Numbered from the stretch's first letter, positions 25,731 to 35,225 are shown. The stretch is DNA of 36,953 nt from an uncultured Mollicutes bacterium (GCA_937893635.1 CALBGF010000009.1:1-36953); one strand, 5' to 3'. Notes: a model not told the origin generated them from the letters alone. A program made the numbers and translations.

Positions 25731-26592
25731 TTATGCATATTGCATTGATATGGGTGGAACTTTCTTAAAGGGAGCGATTACGGATTATAAAGGCAACTTA
25801 ATAACAAAAGTATATCAAGTTCCCGCTAATTCAGCTTCTTCACTAGATGATTATATCAATAGTTTTGCCACTATGTTTAAGAATTTAGAAATAGAGGCAA
25901 AAGAAAAGAATATTGATATAGAGTTTATTGCGCTAAGTATTCCAGGACCTTTTGATTATGAAAAAGGTGTTTCAAAAATGAGTCATAAATATCAAGCAAT
26001 ATATAATCTAGATTTAAAACAATTATTCTTAGAAAAATTAAATATAACAAAACCAATGTTTTTTGAAAATGATGTCATTTCATTTTTGCTTGGTGAATCA
26101 AAAGATATGGTTGATTTAGATAAAAAATCAATATGTGCAATTACATTAGGTACAGGATTAGGATATGTTGTTATGAATAAAAATGTGATTTTGCGTAATG
26201 ATTTAGGTTCTCCAAAAGAATATATCTATGATAAACCTTATAAAGATGGAATTATGGAAGATTATTTTTCCGCTCGCGGAATGATATATTTTTATAAACT
26301 AATGACAAATAAAAGTATAGAATCATCAAAAGCAATTAGCGATTTAGCTAAAAATGGTGATTATGAAGCGTTAGAAACTTTAAAGCAATTTGGTAAAGAA
26401 TTAGGACTAGGATTATTACCTTATTTAACCAAAAATAAAGTTAATGATCTTTATTTAGGCGGACAAGTTAGTAAAGCTTATCCTTACTTTTTAGAATCGC
26501 TTCAAAAAGAATTAAAAAATATAAATGTGCATGTATCACAAAATGAAAACAGTGCATTAAGCGGACTAGCAGTTCGTTTCTTTAATAGTTAA
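25720..26592 (+). CDS. ROK-family sugar kinase, divergent
   Basis: A 290-residue cytoplasmic kinase. N-terminal phosphate-binding motif DMGGTFLKGAI (about 9-19); catalytic Asp in FENDVIS (about D118); second phosphate motif TLGTGLGY. The family's usual zinc-binding CxCGxxGC motif is missing; that region reads LGSPKEYIYDKPYKDG. Start ATG 25720 gives the canonical N-terminus; a TTG three codons earlier lacks support. It overlaps the isomerase gene by 11 bases, so the two are coupled. Probable roles are phosphorylation of glucose, mannose or fructose set free by the glycosidases; mannose would then feed the PMI of the importer operon. Confidence 0.8.
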   Translation: MKFNYAYCIDMGGTFLKGAITDYKGNLITKVYQVPANSASSLDDYINSFATMFKNLEIEAKEKNIDIEFIALSIPGPFDYEKGVSKMSHKYQAIYNLDLKQLFLEKLNITKPMFFENDVISFLLGESKDMVDLDKKSICAITLGTGLGYVVMNKNVILRNDLGSPKEYIYDKPYKDGIMEDYFSARGMIYFYKLMTNKSIESSKAISDLAKNGDYEALETLKQFGKELGLGLLPYLTKNKVNDLYLGGQVSKAYPYFLESLQKELKNINVHVSQNENSALSGLAVRFFNS

Positions 26593-26607
26593 AGGAGAAT
26601 TTTACTT

Positions 26608-29028
26608 ATGAAGTATGGGTATTTTGATGATAAAAATAAAGAATATGTAATTACTACACCATTTACACCGTTACCTTGGATAAATTATTTAGGAAATAAG
26701 GACTTTTTCTCACTTATTTCTAATACCGCAGGTGGATATTCTTTTTATAAAGATGCCAAATTAAGAAGAATAACAAGATTCCGTTATAATAATGTTCCTA
26801 ATGATAATGGTGGAAGATTATTTTATATTGTTGATGGAGATACTAAGTGGTCACCAAGCTTTTTGCCACTTAAAACACCTTTAGATAGTTATGAATGTCA
26901 TCATGGGATAGGATATACAAAATTTATATCAACAAAAAATAATTTAAAAGGAAATTTAACTTGTTTTGTACCTTTAAATGATGCTTGCGAAATAAATACT
27001 CTTACTTTAACTAATAATTCAGATGTCGAAAAGAAAATAAAATTATTTTCAGCCGTGGAATTTTGTTTATGGAATGCTAGTGATGATAGTCAAAACTTTC
27101 AAAGAAATTATTCTACAGGTGAAGTTGAAATTGAAGAATGCGCTATTTATCATAAGACTGAATACCGTGAAAGAAGAAATCACTATAGTTTTTATTGCAC
27201 TAATGGCAAAGTTATTGGATTTGATAGTGATCGAGATACTTTCTTAGGAAAATTTAATAATTATGATAGTCCAATTGTTATTCAAAATAACAAGTGTACC
27301 AATTCTAAAGCCTCAGGTTGGTCTCCAATTGCATGTTTTGAAATAGAAGTCACTCTAGCGCCAAAAGAAGAAAAAACTATTAATTTTATATTAGGATATG
27401 TTGAAAATAAAGAAGAAGATAAATGGGATAAATTTGGAAACATTAATAAGCAAAAAGCCCATGAATTAATTAAAAAATATAATAATGAAGAAAATGTTCA
27501 AAAAGAATTAGATAACTTACATGCTTATTGGGAAGAATTGTTCTCTCATTTCCAAGTTCAATCAAGCGATGAACATGTAAATCGTATGGTCAACATTTGG
27601 AATCAATATCAATGCATGGTGACATTTAATATGTCAAGAAGTGCTTCTTATTATGAATCAGGTATTGGTAGAGGTATGGGCTTTAGAGATTCTTGCCAAG
27701 ATTTATTAGGATTTGTTCATATGATTCCTAATCGTGCAAGAGAAAGAATTATTGATATAGCTTCTATTCAAAAAGAAGATGGATCGACATATCACCAATA
27801 TCAACCATTAACTAAAAAAGGAAATTCTGATATTGGCGGAGGATTTAATGATGATCCACTTTGGTTAATCGCCGCGACTTATGCTTATGTAGCGGAAACT
27901 GGTGATTATTCAATTCTTAGTGAATTAGTGCCGTTTGATAATGATGAAACTAAAGCAAAGTCATTACTCGAACACTTAAAGTTAAGTATCAATTATACTT
28001 TAAACAATTTAGGCCCACATAAATTACCATTAATTGGACGCGCTGACTGGAATGATTGTTTAAATTTAAATTGCTTTTCTAAAGAGCCAGGAGAATCTTT
28101 CCAAACTTGTTCGAACTTTGAATCGCATAAAGCTGAATCAGTTTTTATAGCGGGTATGTTTGTTAAATATGGAAAAGAATATGTGGAAATATGTAAACAA
28201 TTAAATGATTTAAAAGAAGTTAGTAGAGTTTCAAAAGCTATTGAAGAAATGATAAATGCCGTTGAAACTTATGGATGGGATGGAGAATGGTTTATTCGTG
28301 CTTATGATGCTTTCTTAAATCCAGTAGGAAGTAAAGTCTGTGAAGAAGGTAAGATATTTATTGAACCACAGGGAATGTGCGTAATGGCGGGAATTGGTGA
28401 AAAAAACGGTCTTGCTAATAAAGCATTAGAAAGTGTAAAAAAACATTTAGATACAAAATATGGTATCGTTTTATTACAACCAGCTTATCAAACATATCAT
28501 TTAAATTTAGGCGAAGTTTCTTCTTATCCACCAGGATATAAAGAAAATGCAGGAATTTTCTGCCATAACAATCCATGGGTAAGTTGCGCAGAAGCATATA
28601 TGCGTCATGGTGATAGAGCTTTTGAAATATATAAGAAAATATGTCCTTCTTATATTGAAGATATTAGTGATATTCATAGAACAGAACCATATGTCTATTC
28701 CCAAATGATTGCTGGTATTGACGCTCCGCACTTTGGTGAAGCTAAAAACTCTTGGCTTACTGGTACTTCAGCGTGGACATTAGTAAATATTACACAATAC
28801 ATTTTAGGTATTATTCCAACACTAGAAGGATTAAAAATAGATCCAGTTTTACCTAATTCTATTAATGAATTTAAAATTGAAAGATTATATCGTGGTACTA
28901 GATACCATATTGAAGCAAAAAGAGGAAACAAATATTCGATGATTGTTGATGGAAAAGAGATAATCGGAAAAATTGTACCTTTAAGTGATAAAAAAGACGT
29001 AAATATAAAAATAACTTATGTTGATTAA
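26608..29028 (+). CDS. GH94 cellobiose phosphorylase
   Basis: An 806-residue cytoplasmic phosphorylase, the standard length of cellobiose phosphorylases (about 810). It splits cellobiose with inorganic phosphate into glucose-1-phosphate and glucose, saving ATP. The start [16 protein letters not shown] is typical. Core motifs are [33 protein letters not shown], the [11 protein letters not shown] segment and [11 protein letters not shown] (Asp near 480 is the family's catalytic acid). AAAGGAG stands before the ATG. It shares an operon with the ATPase, matching the known coupling of ABC cellodextrin uptake to phosphorolysis. Chitobiose or other GH94 specificities are less likely, since the [14 protein letters not shown] block matches cellobiose enzymes. 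Confidence 0.92.
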   Translation: MKYGYFDDKNKEYVITTPFTPLPWINYLGNKDFFSLISNTAGGYSFYKDAKLRRITRFRYNNVPNDNGGRLFYIVDGDTKWSPSFLPLKTPLDSYECHHGIGYTKFISTKNNLKGNLTCFVPLNDACEINTLTLTNNSDVEKKIKLFSAVEFCLWNASDDSQNFQRNYSTGEVEIEECAIYHKTEYRERRNHYSFYCTNGKVIGFDSDRDTFLGKFNNYDSPIVIQNNKCTNSKASGWSPIACFEIEVTLAPKEEKTINFILGYVENKEEDKWDKFGNINKQKAHELIKKYNNEENVQKELDNLHAYWEELFSHFQVQSSDEHVNRMVNIWNQYQCMVTFNMSRSASYYESGIGRGMGFRDSCQDLLGFVHMIPNRARERIIDIASIQKEDGSTYHQYQPLTKKGNSDIGGGFNDDPLWLIAATYAYVAETGDYSILSELVPFDNDETKAKSLLEHLKLSINYTLNNLGPHKLPLIGRADWNDCLNLNCFSKEPGESFQTCSNFESHKAESVFIAGMFVKYGKEYVEICKQLNDLKEVSRVSKAIEEMINAVETYGWDGEWFIRAYDAFLNPVGSKVCEEGKIFIEPQGMCVMAGIGEKNGLANKALESVKKHLDTKYGIVLLQPAYQTYHLNLGEVSSYPPGYKENAGIFCHNNPWVSCAEAYMRHGDRAFEIYKKICPSYIEDISDIHRTEPYVYSQMIAGIDAPHFGEAKNSWLTGTSAWTLVNITQYILGIIPTLEGLKIDPVLPNSINEFKIERLYRGTRYHIEAKRGNKYSMIVDGKEIIGKIVPLSDKKDVNIKITYVD

Positions 29029-29045
29029 AAGAAAGGGTGATAGTT

Positions 29046-30203
29046 ATGCCAAATATTAAATTAATAAATATTAATAAGTATTATAGCAAAGACAATCATG
29101 TTGTTTATGACTTTAATTTAGATATTAAAGATAAAGAATTTATCGTGCTTGTTGGTCCTTCTGGATGTGGTAAATCCACAACTTTGCGTATGGTCGCTGG
29201 TCTAGAAGATATCACAAGTGGTGAGTTATATATTGATGACAAATTAGTTAATGATGTTCAAGCTAAAGACCGTGGCATATCTATGGTATTTCAAAGTTAT
29301 GCTTTATTTCCTAATTTATCAGTTAGAAGAAATATTAGCTATGGTTTAGAAATAAGAAAAGTTCCAACTGTAATTAAGAAAAAAGTGTATGACAAAAAAG
29401 AACATAAATTTGTAGAAAAAGAAGTTACAGTTATGCGTCATATGTCAAAAAGTGAAATCAATGAACGAGTTAATAAAGCGGCAAATATGTTAGGATTGAC
29501 CGAATATTTAGACCGTAAACCACGTGCACTATCTGGTGGACAAAAACAACGTGTGGCTTTAGGAAGAACAATAGTCCGTGATTCCAAAGTATTCTTAATG
29601 GATGAACCATTAAGTAACCTTGATGCTAAATTAAGAGTACAAATGCGTAAAGAAATTACTGATTTACATCATCGTATTGGCGCAACAACTATATATGTTA
29701 CTCATGATCAATTAGAAGCTATGACTATGGCGGATCGTATTGTTATTATGAATAAAGGTGTTGTGCAACAAATTGGTACGCCAGAAGAAGTATATAATAA
29801 ACCAAGTAATAAATTTGTAGCATCATTTATTGGTTCTCCAACCATGAATTTCTTTAATGCTTTAATTAATATTAAAGATAAGAAAGCAATTGTTGGTAAT
29901 CAAGAAATAAAATTAAATAGTAAAATTATTAATGCTTTAAAAGAATATGATAATAAAGAATTATGTTTTGGTATCCGTGCGGAAGATTTATCTATTACTG
30001 ATAAAGGTGAACTTGAAGCAGAAGTAACAATGATTGAATTATTAGGAAAAGATAGCATTATCCATGCAAAATTTGAAAATTATGATTTAGCAATTTATTG
30101 TGAAGAAGGATATAGTTTATCTGTTAATGATAAAATTAAATTTAATGTTGATTTAGAACGTATACATATTTTTGATGAATTTGAAAATACTATCAATTTA
30201 TAA
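29046..30203 (+). CDS. Second ABC sugar importer ATPase, MsmK/UgpC type
   Basis: A 385-residue CUT1 ATPase, paralogous to the one at 23004. Walker A GPSGCGKST, Q-loop FQSYALFP, signature LSGGQKQR (about 162-169), Walker B LMDEPLSNLDA, H-loop VTHDQLEA, C-terminal regulatory domain with IGSPTMNFF. It carries a shorter (about 25-30 residues) Lys-rich insertion before the signature, around KKKVYDKKEHKFVEKE, at the same place as the long insertion in its paralogue. Start ATG 29046 with AAGGG (29033-29037) 8 bases before; an earlier in-frame GTG (29037) overlaps that site. Two ATPases but one permease pair are visible in the window. Confidence 0.9.
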   Translation: MPNIKLININKYYSKDNHVVYDFNLDIKDKEFIVLVGPSGCGKSTTLRMVAGLEDITSGELYIDDKLVNDVQAKDRGISMVFQSYALFPNLSVRRNISYGLEIRKVPTVIKKKVYDKKEHKFVEKEVTVMRHMSKSEINERVNKAANMLGLTEYLDRKPRALSGGQKQRVALGRTIVRDSKVFLMDEPLSNLDAKLRVQMRKEITDLHHRIGATTIYVTHDQLEAMTMADRIVIMNKGVVQQIGTPEEVYNKPSNKFVASFIGSPTMNFFNALINIKDKKAIVGNQEIKLNSKIINALKEYDNKELCFGIRAEDLSITDKGELEAEVTMIELLGKDSIIHAKFENYDLAIYCEEGYSLSVNDKIKFNVDLERIHIFDEFENTINL

Positions 30204-30214
30204 TAGGAGTTATT

Positions 30215-31906
30215 ATGAGCAAGTTTAATAAGATTTTTTTGATGTTTTCTATTACGTTATTATTACCATCTTGTGAATTTATTTTTAATAGTTCTACTAG
30301 TGAAAGTACTTCAAATAAACCATCAATAAGTGCAAGTGATTCTAAAAATACTACCTCTATTGATAAATCGACATCTACTTTGCCTTCACCAAGCACTAGC
30401 GCTAGTTCATCTATTAATAAAATACTTGAAGTCACTTGGGAAGAGGAGCCAATAATATCTTCATATTATGGAGAAGAATTAGAGTTTTCTAATTATGGAA
30501 GAGTTAAAGTTAGTTATACTAATGGAACTGTTGAATATGTCAATTTAACTAAAAACAATTTAAAAACCAATCGTGCGAATATATATTCTTTAGAAAAACA
30601 AGTAATATATGCAGTATATGATGAGTACACATTAAAATTTGAATTTACATTAACAAAAAGAAGCACAAATTCTAGTGTTGTCTTTACTAAAAAATTAGGC
30701 GTTGGTTGGAATTTAGGAAATAGCTTTTCTTCTTTTATTGATGGATTTGATTATAAATCTAATACCGGTATTGTTACTGAATTAGGATTTGATGTTAATA
30801 ATATTGAGATGTTTTGCGAAGTCCGTGATCAACCTCAAAAGTTTCGTGGTAAGATTACTAAAAATACTATTAAAGCAGTTTATGATAAAGGTTTTAGGTC
30901 TATTCGCATCCCAATGAGTTGGTCTAACCATATGACTAATGGTAAGATTAATGAACAATGGATGAATAGAATACAAGAAGTGGTTGACTATATATATAAA
31001 GACTATGAAGATTTATATGTAATAATTACACTTATGGATGGAGTTAGAGGCTATGATTTATCAAATACTAACCGCACTAAAACAATGAATCTTGTACATA
31101 ATGTTTGGGAACAAGTATCAGAAACTTTTAAAGATTATGATGAAAGGTTAATTTTTGAAAATCTTAATGAGCCAATGTATAGTGATGAAATAAAGTGGGA
31201 TATGAATCCAACTGATAGCAAATATTCTAGTTTATATAAAGAAGCAAATAAAAATCTTATGGATTATAATCAAGAATTTGTTAATGTTGTTCGTGCTTCA
31301 AATAGCGAGAATAATAAAAATAGATACTTAACAATTAATACATATGGAAATATTCCAGAATATGCTTATGATTCTAGTATAAACGCCATTTCTAAATTTG
31401 AGTTTCCAACGGATTCTGCAACGGATAAATTATTATTTAACGGCCACGCCTATTATCCAAATTATTTCTGTTACCATAATTCAGATAACGGATATTATAA
31501 AGATGTGTGGGATAAAAATTCATCTGAAGATAAAAAAACATTAGATCAATTATTCACTAATCTTGAAAATAATTTTATTAAAAAAGGAATTGGTGTGATT
31601 ATATCAGAATGGGGAAGTATTGATCGAGATATTGATGGTCGAGATAAATGTCGAGAAGATCATGCTTATTATTATATGAAAAATGCCACACAAAAAAATA
31701 TTGCATGTATGGTTTGGGATAATGGGGCAATGTCAGGAAATGAGCATAGTGAAGCATTTGGTTTCTTAAACAAACATAAAGCATCTGGGTTATATGATAA
31801 TATGAAAAAGATGAGTTATGTCACGTATGAAAACGATACTTTGTGGTACCATGAAAATATTTTAAACCAAATTTTCCAAGGATTTAGTGATGGTAAGAGC
31901 GCTTAA
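30215..31906 (+). CDS. GH5 endo-beta-glucanase lipoprotein A
   Basis: A 563-residue surface lipoprotein. The signal peptide ends in a lipobox-like LPSC (about 17-20), then a Ser/Thr/Lys/Pro linker to about residue 70, then an Ig-like domain (about 72-150) and a GH5 barrel (about 165-555). Catalytic motifs: GWNLGNSF, IRIPMSW, acid/base E319 in ENLNEP, nucleophile E465 in ISEWGS, then MVWDNG. The pattern resembles GH5 subfamily 4, which includes endoglucanases, lichenases and xyloglucanases. It probably cuts beta-1,4-glucan chains at the surface. It is the last gene of the operon; AGGAG precedes the ATG, and the terminator stem overlaps its final codons. Closest relative in the window is the 35226 gene. 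Confidence 0.88.
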   Translation: MSKFNKIFLMFSITLLLPSCEFIFNSSTSESTSNKPSISASDSKNTTSIDKSTSTLPSPSTSASSSINKILEVTWEEEPIISSYYGEELEFSNYGRVKVSYTNGTVEYVNLTKNNLKTNRANIYSLEKQVIYAVYDEYTLKFEFTLTKRSTNSSVVFTKKLGVGWNLGNSFSSFIDGFDYKSNTGIVTELGFDVNNIEMFCEVRDQPQKFRGKITKNTIKAVYDKGFRSIRIPMSWSNHMTNGKINEQWMNRIQEVVDYIYKDYEDLYVIITLMDGVRGYDLSNTNRTKTMNLVHNVWEQVSETFKDYDERLIFENLNEPMYSDEIKWDMNPTDSKYSSLYKEANKNLMDYNQEFVNVVRASNSENNKNRYLTINTYGNIPEYAYDSSINAISKFEFPTDSATDKLLFNGHAYYPNYFCYHNSDNGYYKDVWDKNSSEDKKTLDQLFTNLENNFIKKGIGVIISEWGSIDRDIDGRDKCREDHAYYYMKNATQKNIACMVWDNGAMSGNEHSEAFGFLNKHKASGLYDNMKKMSYVTYENDTLWYHENILNQIFQGFSDGKSA

Positions 31907-31921
31907 AAAACGCTCTTTTTT
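31895..31921 (+). terminator. Terminator overlapping the end of GH5 gene A
   Basis: AAGAGCG (31895-31901) and CGCTCTT (31911-31917) form a stem whose left arm lies in the last codons of the gene; the T run extends to about 31921. Confidence 0.85.
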
Positions 31922-31928
31922 ATTGCAT

Positions 31929-31941
31929 GAAAATTATTTTC
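31929..31941. promoter_or_regulatory. GAAAATTATTTTC palindrome, copy 4
   Basis: Perfect copy upstream of the large surface protein; centre 60 bp upstream of the proposed -10 at 31995. Confidence 0.75.
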
Positions 31942-31971
31942 TTACAAAAATTGGAAGTATGAAAAAAATAG

Positions 31972-32000
31972 TTGAAAGCGGTTCCGTGTCGTGCTACTTT
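31972..32000 (+). promoter_or_regulatory. Likely promoter of the large surface protein, with overlapping cre-like site
   Basis: TTGAAA (31972-31977), 17-bp spacer, TACTTT (31995-32000). The -10 is weak but lies at the spacing seen for the other palindrome promoters. TGAAAGCGGTTCCG (31973-31986) is a cre-like sequence (12 of 14) covering the -35, so CcpA could repress. A small dyad, CTACTT and AAGTAG (31994-32008), spans the -10 box. Confidence 0.5.
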
Positions 32001-32025
32001 TTAAGTAGATAGCGAGGTTATTTAT

Positions 32026-35000
32026 ATGAAAAAAAAGACAACTATAATGTTAATGACGCTTGGTGTTTTAGCGGGCGCAATGGCTATTAAAAGTCAACAA
32101 AAAGTCGCTAATGCGGAAGGCGAGTTAGTGATTTTTGAAAATGGTAATTTTACAAAAGAAGTAGATAAGTATGGAGCTAGCGGTGCTATTTCTGATGGCG
32201 TATTTCGTAATGATGCTAGTGGCAATGCTTCTAGAGTACTTTTAAAAGAAGCGTTTGATTTATCAACTTATAAAAATTTAACAATTAGATATTCTATAAG
32301 TGATTCTACTAGTGATGGAAAAGATCTTTGGGCACAATTTGGAATTGCTAATGTTAAACAATATGATGAATTTGATTATGTGGTAAAAGATTTATCTTTA
32401 ACAAAAAATGAAACAACAATTAGCATAGATGATTTTGCTTCAGCAACAACAACATTATGCACTTGGGGCGGTACACATAGTGCTTCCTTAGATATGATAG
32501 ACATAAAAGGCTTTTGTATCAAATCAAATGCCACAGTTAGCATTAGTAAAATTAGTGCAACACAAAGTGATCCTATTCTTCAAGATGAAAACATTTTTAA
32601 AGATGGTACATGGTCAGATAGTTCAGCTTATGCTGATCCTAAGGTGGCCGCGAATTCTATTTTAGAGGATAATATATGGAAAATTAGGGGCGAAGTCGGT
32701 AATGAAAAAATGTGTCGAGTTCTATTTAATAATGCTCTTAATCTAAAAGGATATAAACGCTTAATTGTTAGTTATAAAAATTCTACTGTAGAATCAATGA
32801 AATTTGGTGTTGGCACTGTTGAGTCATATGCTTATACATCTGTACATACAAATGTATCTTTAACAAAAGATAGTGAAGAGGTTAAGACATTTGAAGTGAA
32901 TTTAATTGATTATGATGGAGTTGCATTTGATCAACATCAGTGGAGTTCGCCAACAGGTAATTTAGATTTAACAAATGTTAAAGGATTTGACTTTTTAACC
33001 ACAGATAGTATCGATATTGTTAGTATCGTAGCAACTGCAACTGAAGCAGTAATTCCATTTGATCCTACACCAGTAGACAAGCCATTGTTTGATAATGCTA
33101 GTGTTGCAGAAAGTGCTGTTGATTTTGGAAATTCTGCAGCTTATAGAATTGAATATGGTAGCAAAAACTATGCATATATTGGTACATCTGATACTGCTAA
33201 TAATTTAAATAGCGGTATTGCTACAAGAGTTGCAGATGGTGATAATTACGCAATTCAATATAATAAAGCCAATTTAATTAGATATGATAATATTGCAGCA
33301 TCTGATCTTACTGATGCTATGCTTAATGATGGATGGTTAGAATTTGATTTAAATTTCTTGACTGCACCAACATCTAATAAATTTAGTTTTAGATTATATG
33401 ATGAAGCCTTATATACTGAAAGATACTTTGTTAGTAAAGAAATGAGTGTTGAAGGCGAGGTTGGAAGTTATCATACATACCGCGTTGCATTAAAAGATTT
33501 ACCAAAATATTGTTTTGGCTCAAGTTGGTCTCCAACATTTGAAGACTCTACAAAAATCAGATTAATTAATATATCGGCAATAAAAGGTATGGGATTTGCT
33601 TTTGATCAAGATGTCACTGTTCAAATTCGTAATTTACATTATGGATATGAACCAGATGATCATGCTATTACAGGCATTGAAGCTACAACGACAAAAGCAA
33701 ATTATAATAGTGGTGAGAAATTAGATGTTAATACTTTTAAAGTAAATGTTTTATTTGATGATGATACTAAAGCTGAAAACATTTCAAATTTCACTGTTAA
33801 AAATATTGGCAATGTAACTGCAGAAAATAAAAATGTTGAAGTCACATTTAAACATGGATCACAAAAATATACAGCCAATGTTGAATTATCTATTAATACA
33901 GCACGAAGTTTAGTAATCAAAACTATGCCAGAAAAATTAGAATATAATGTTGGCGATAAATTAGATTTAAAAGGAATAGTAGTAGAAGCCACGATGAGTG
34001 ATGGATCAACTAAAAACGTTGATATCTCTGAATTACAAGTTTCGGTTGATATAGTTTCTCAAGGTGATGATGAAATTATTATTTCTTATGCTGGCGCTTA
34101 TACCACATTTACAATTACTGTCAATTCAAATGGAAAATCTTACGCTGCATTTAATGATAGTTATTTAACTTATGATGAAACAACTCAAACCGCTAATCCA
34201 AAACAAGGTTATTTTGTTGGCGGTAATGATAATAATAGTGAAACTCCAACAGTATATGTAGATAAAGTTGATGGTAAATCAGTATTTGTTACAAATCAAA
34301 CTGTTGACTGGAGAATCTCAAGATTTTTATCAAGCGATGGTGTGCTTGATTTACAAGAAATAAGTGTTGATTATGAAATTAGCGTGCTAATTACATATCG
34401 TACAAGCAATGTTGCTTCTGGTAAATTCTATTTATTTAACCCAGTTGAAACGAGTACATGGGATCAAGTATATAGTAATGCTAATGTTTCATTTAATAAC
34501 GATGGCGCATGGCATAAAGCAAAAGTTTCATTTGATGATTTAATTGTTAATACCGTTGGTCATTTAGATTCTGGAGATATCCCATCAGGTTATAGCATGA
34601 TCTCTCCAAAGAAAATAAGCGGATGGGGTTTAACAGCAGTAGGAAAAGTTGAAGTAGCGGAAATATCTTACATTTGGGAAAGTGACATTGATGCTAAATG
34701 GAAAGATACTAAGGCACCAGAAATTACTTATGATGGTGAAACAACATTTAATCAAGTAGAAGGTGAAAAACCACATGAAGTAAAGGCGACTGCTTATGAC
34801 TCTTATGATGGAGAAGTTACTCCAAAATATACTTGGTCTGAAGGAGCATTAGACGCAAACGGAAACTTAAAAGCTGGTACACATACATTAACAATCTCAG
34901 CTGTAGACAAAGCGGGAAATGAAGCAGCAATACGTACAATTACTTATGTTGTTACCGCTAGTGGAAATCCAGATCCAACTCCAGATCCAGAAGTTAAAAA

Positions 35001-35148
35001 AGGATTACCAACAGGAGCTATTGTTGGTATCGTAGCAGGAGCAGTTGTTGTTATTGGCGGAGCAGTTGGTGCTTACTTATTCTTTAAAAACAAAAAAGCA
35101 AATGTAGTTAATGAAGAAAATGCAACTACTGAAGACAAAAAAGAATAA
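32026..35148 (+). CDS. Large membrane-anchored multi-module surface protein
   Basis: A 1040-residue exported protein without a visible catalytic domain. Order: signal peptide (1 to about 30); module A (about 34-181) and module B (about 186-340), both of the kind found in the 21402 protein; module C (about 349-540), another beta-sandwich; two bacterial Ig-like domains (about 546-625 and 626-700, with YNSGEKLD and YNVGDKLDLKGIVV); module D (about 704-888), CBM-like; an Ig/HYR-like domain (about 893-985, with TLTISAVDKAGNEA); a Pro-rich hinge; a transmembrane helix (about 996-1018) and a charged tail. GAGG stands 8 bases before the ATG. A scaffold or glycan-binding role is inferred from architecture and from co-regulation with the enzymes. 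Confidence 0.75.
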   Translation: MKKKTTIMLMTLGVLAGAMAIKSQQKVANAEGELVIFENGNFTKEVDKYGASGAISDGVFRNDASGNASRVLLKEAFDLSTYKNLTIRYSISDSTSDGKDLWAQFGIANVKQYDEFDYVVKDLSLTKNETTISIDDFASATTTLCTWGGTHSASLDMIDIKGFCIKSNATVSISKISATQSDPILQDENIFKDGTWSDSSAYADPKVAANSILEDNIWKIRGEVGNEKMCRVLFNNALNLKGYKRLIVSYKNSTVESMKFGVGTVESYAYTSVHTNVSLTKDSEEVKTFEVNLIDYDGVAFDQHQWSSPTGNLDLTNVKGFDFLTTDSIDIVSIVATATEAVIPFDPTPVDKPLFDNASVAESAVDFGNSAAYRIEYGSKNYAYIGTSDTANNLNSGIATRVADGDNYAIQYNKANLIRYDNIAASDLTDAMLNDGWLEFDLNFLTAPTSNKFSFRLYDEALYTERYFVSKEMSVEGEVGSYHTYRVALKDLPKYCFGSSWSPTFEDSTKIRLINISAIKGMGFAFDQDVTVQIRNLHYGYEPDDHAITGIEATTTKANYNSGEKLDVNTFKVNVLFDDDTKAENISNFTVKNIGNVTAENKNVEVTFKHGSQKYTANVELSINTARSLVIKTMPEKLEYNVGDKLDLKGIVVEATMSDGSTKNVDISELQVSVDIVSQGDDEIIISYAGAYTTFTITVNSNGKSYAAFNDSYLTYDETTQTANPKQGYFVGGNDNNSETPTVYVDKVDGKSVFVTNQTVDWRISRFLSSDGVLDLQEISVDYEISVLITYRTSNVASGKFYLFNPVETSTWDQVYSNANVSFNNDGAWHKAKVSFDDLIVNTVGHLDSGDIPSGYSMISPKKISGWGLTAVGKVEVAEISYIWESDIDAKWKDTKAPEITYDGETTFNQVEGEKPHEVKATAYDSYDGEVTPKYTWSEGALDANGNLKAGTHTLTISAVDKAGNEAAIRTITYVVTASGNPDPTPDPEVKKGLPTGAIVGIVAGAVVVIGGAVGAYLFFKNKKANVVNEENATTEDKKE

Positions 35149-35176
35149 GTTGTAAAAAAATCTAAAATATAAATTT

Positions 35177-35212
35177 AAGAACTATAGACTATGTTGGTTT
35201 ATAGTTCTTTTT
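35177..35212 (+). terminator. Terminator between the large surface protein and GH5 gene B
   Basis: AAGAACTATA (35177-35186) pairs perfectly with TATAGTTCTT (35200-35209), followed by a T run. The next gene starts 14 bases later with its ribosome site directly after the T run, and I find no convincing promoter between them, so gene B probably depends on read-through. Confidence 0.85.
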
Positions 35213-35225
35213 AGAAAGGACAGTA

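Noticed and set aside
31994..32008. Leader hairpin or riboswitch before the large surface protein
   Set aside because: The 6-bp dyad CTACTT/AAGTAG overlaps the proposed -10 box, so it is probably not in the transcript, and the leader is too short for a riboswitch.
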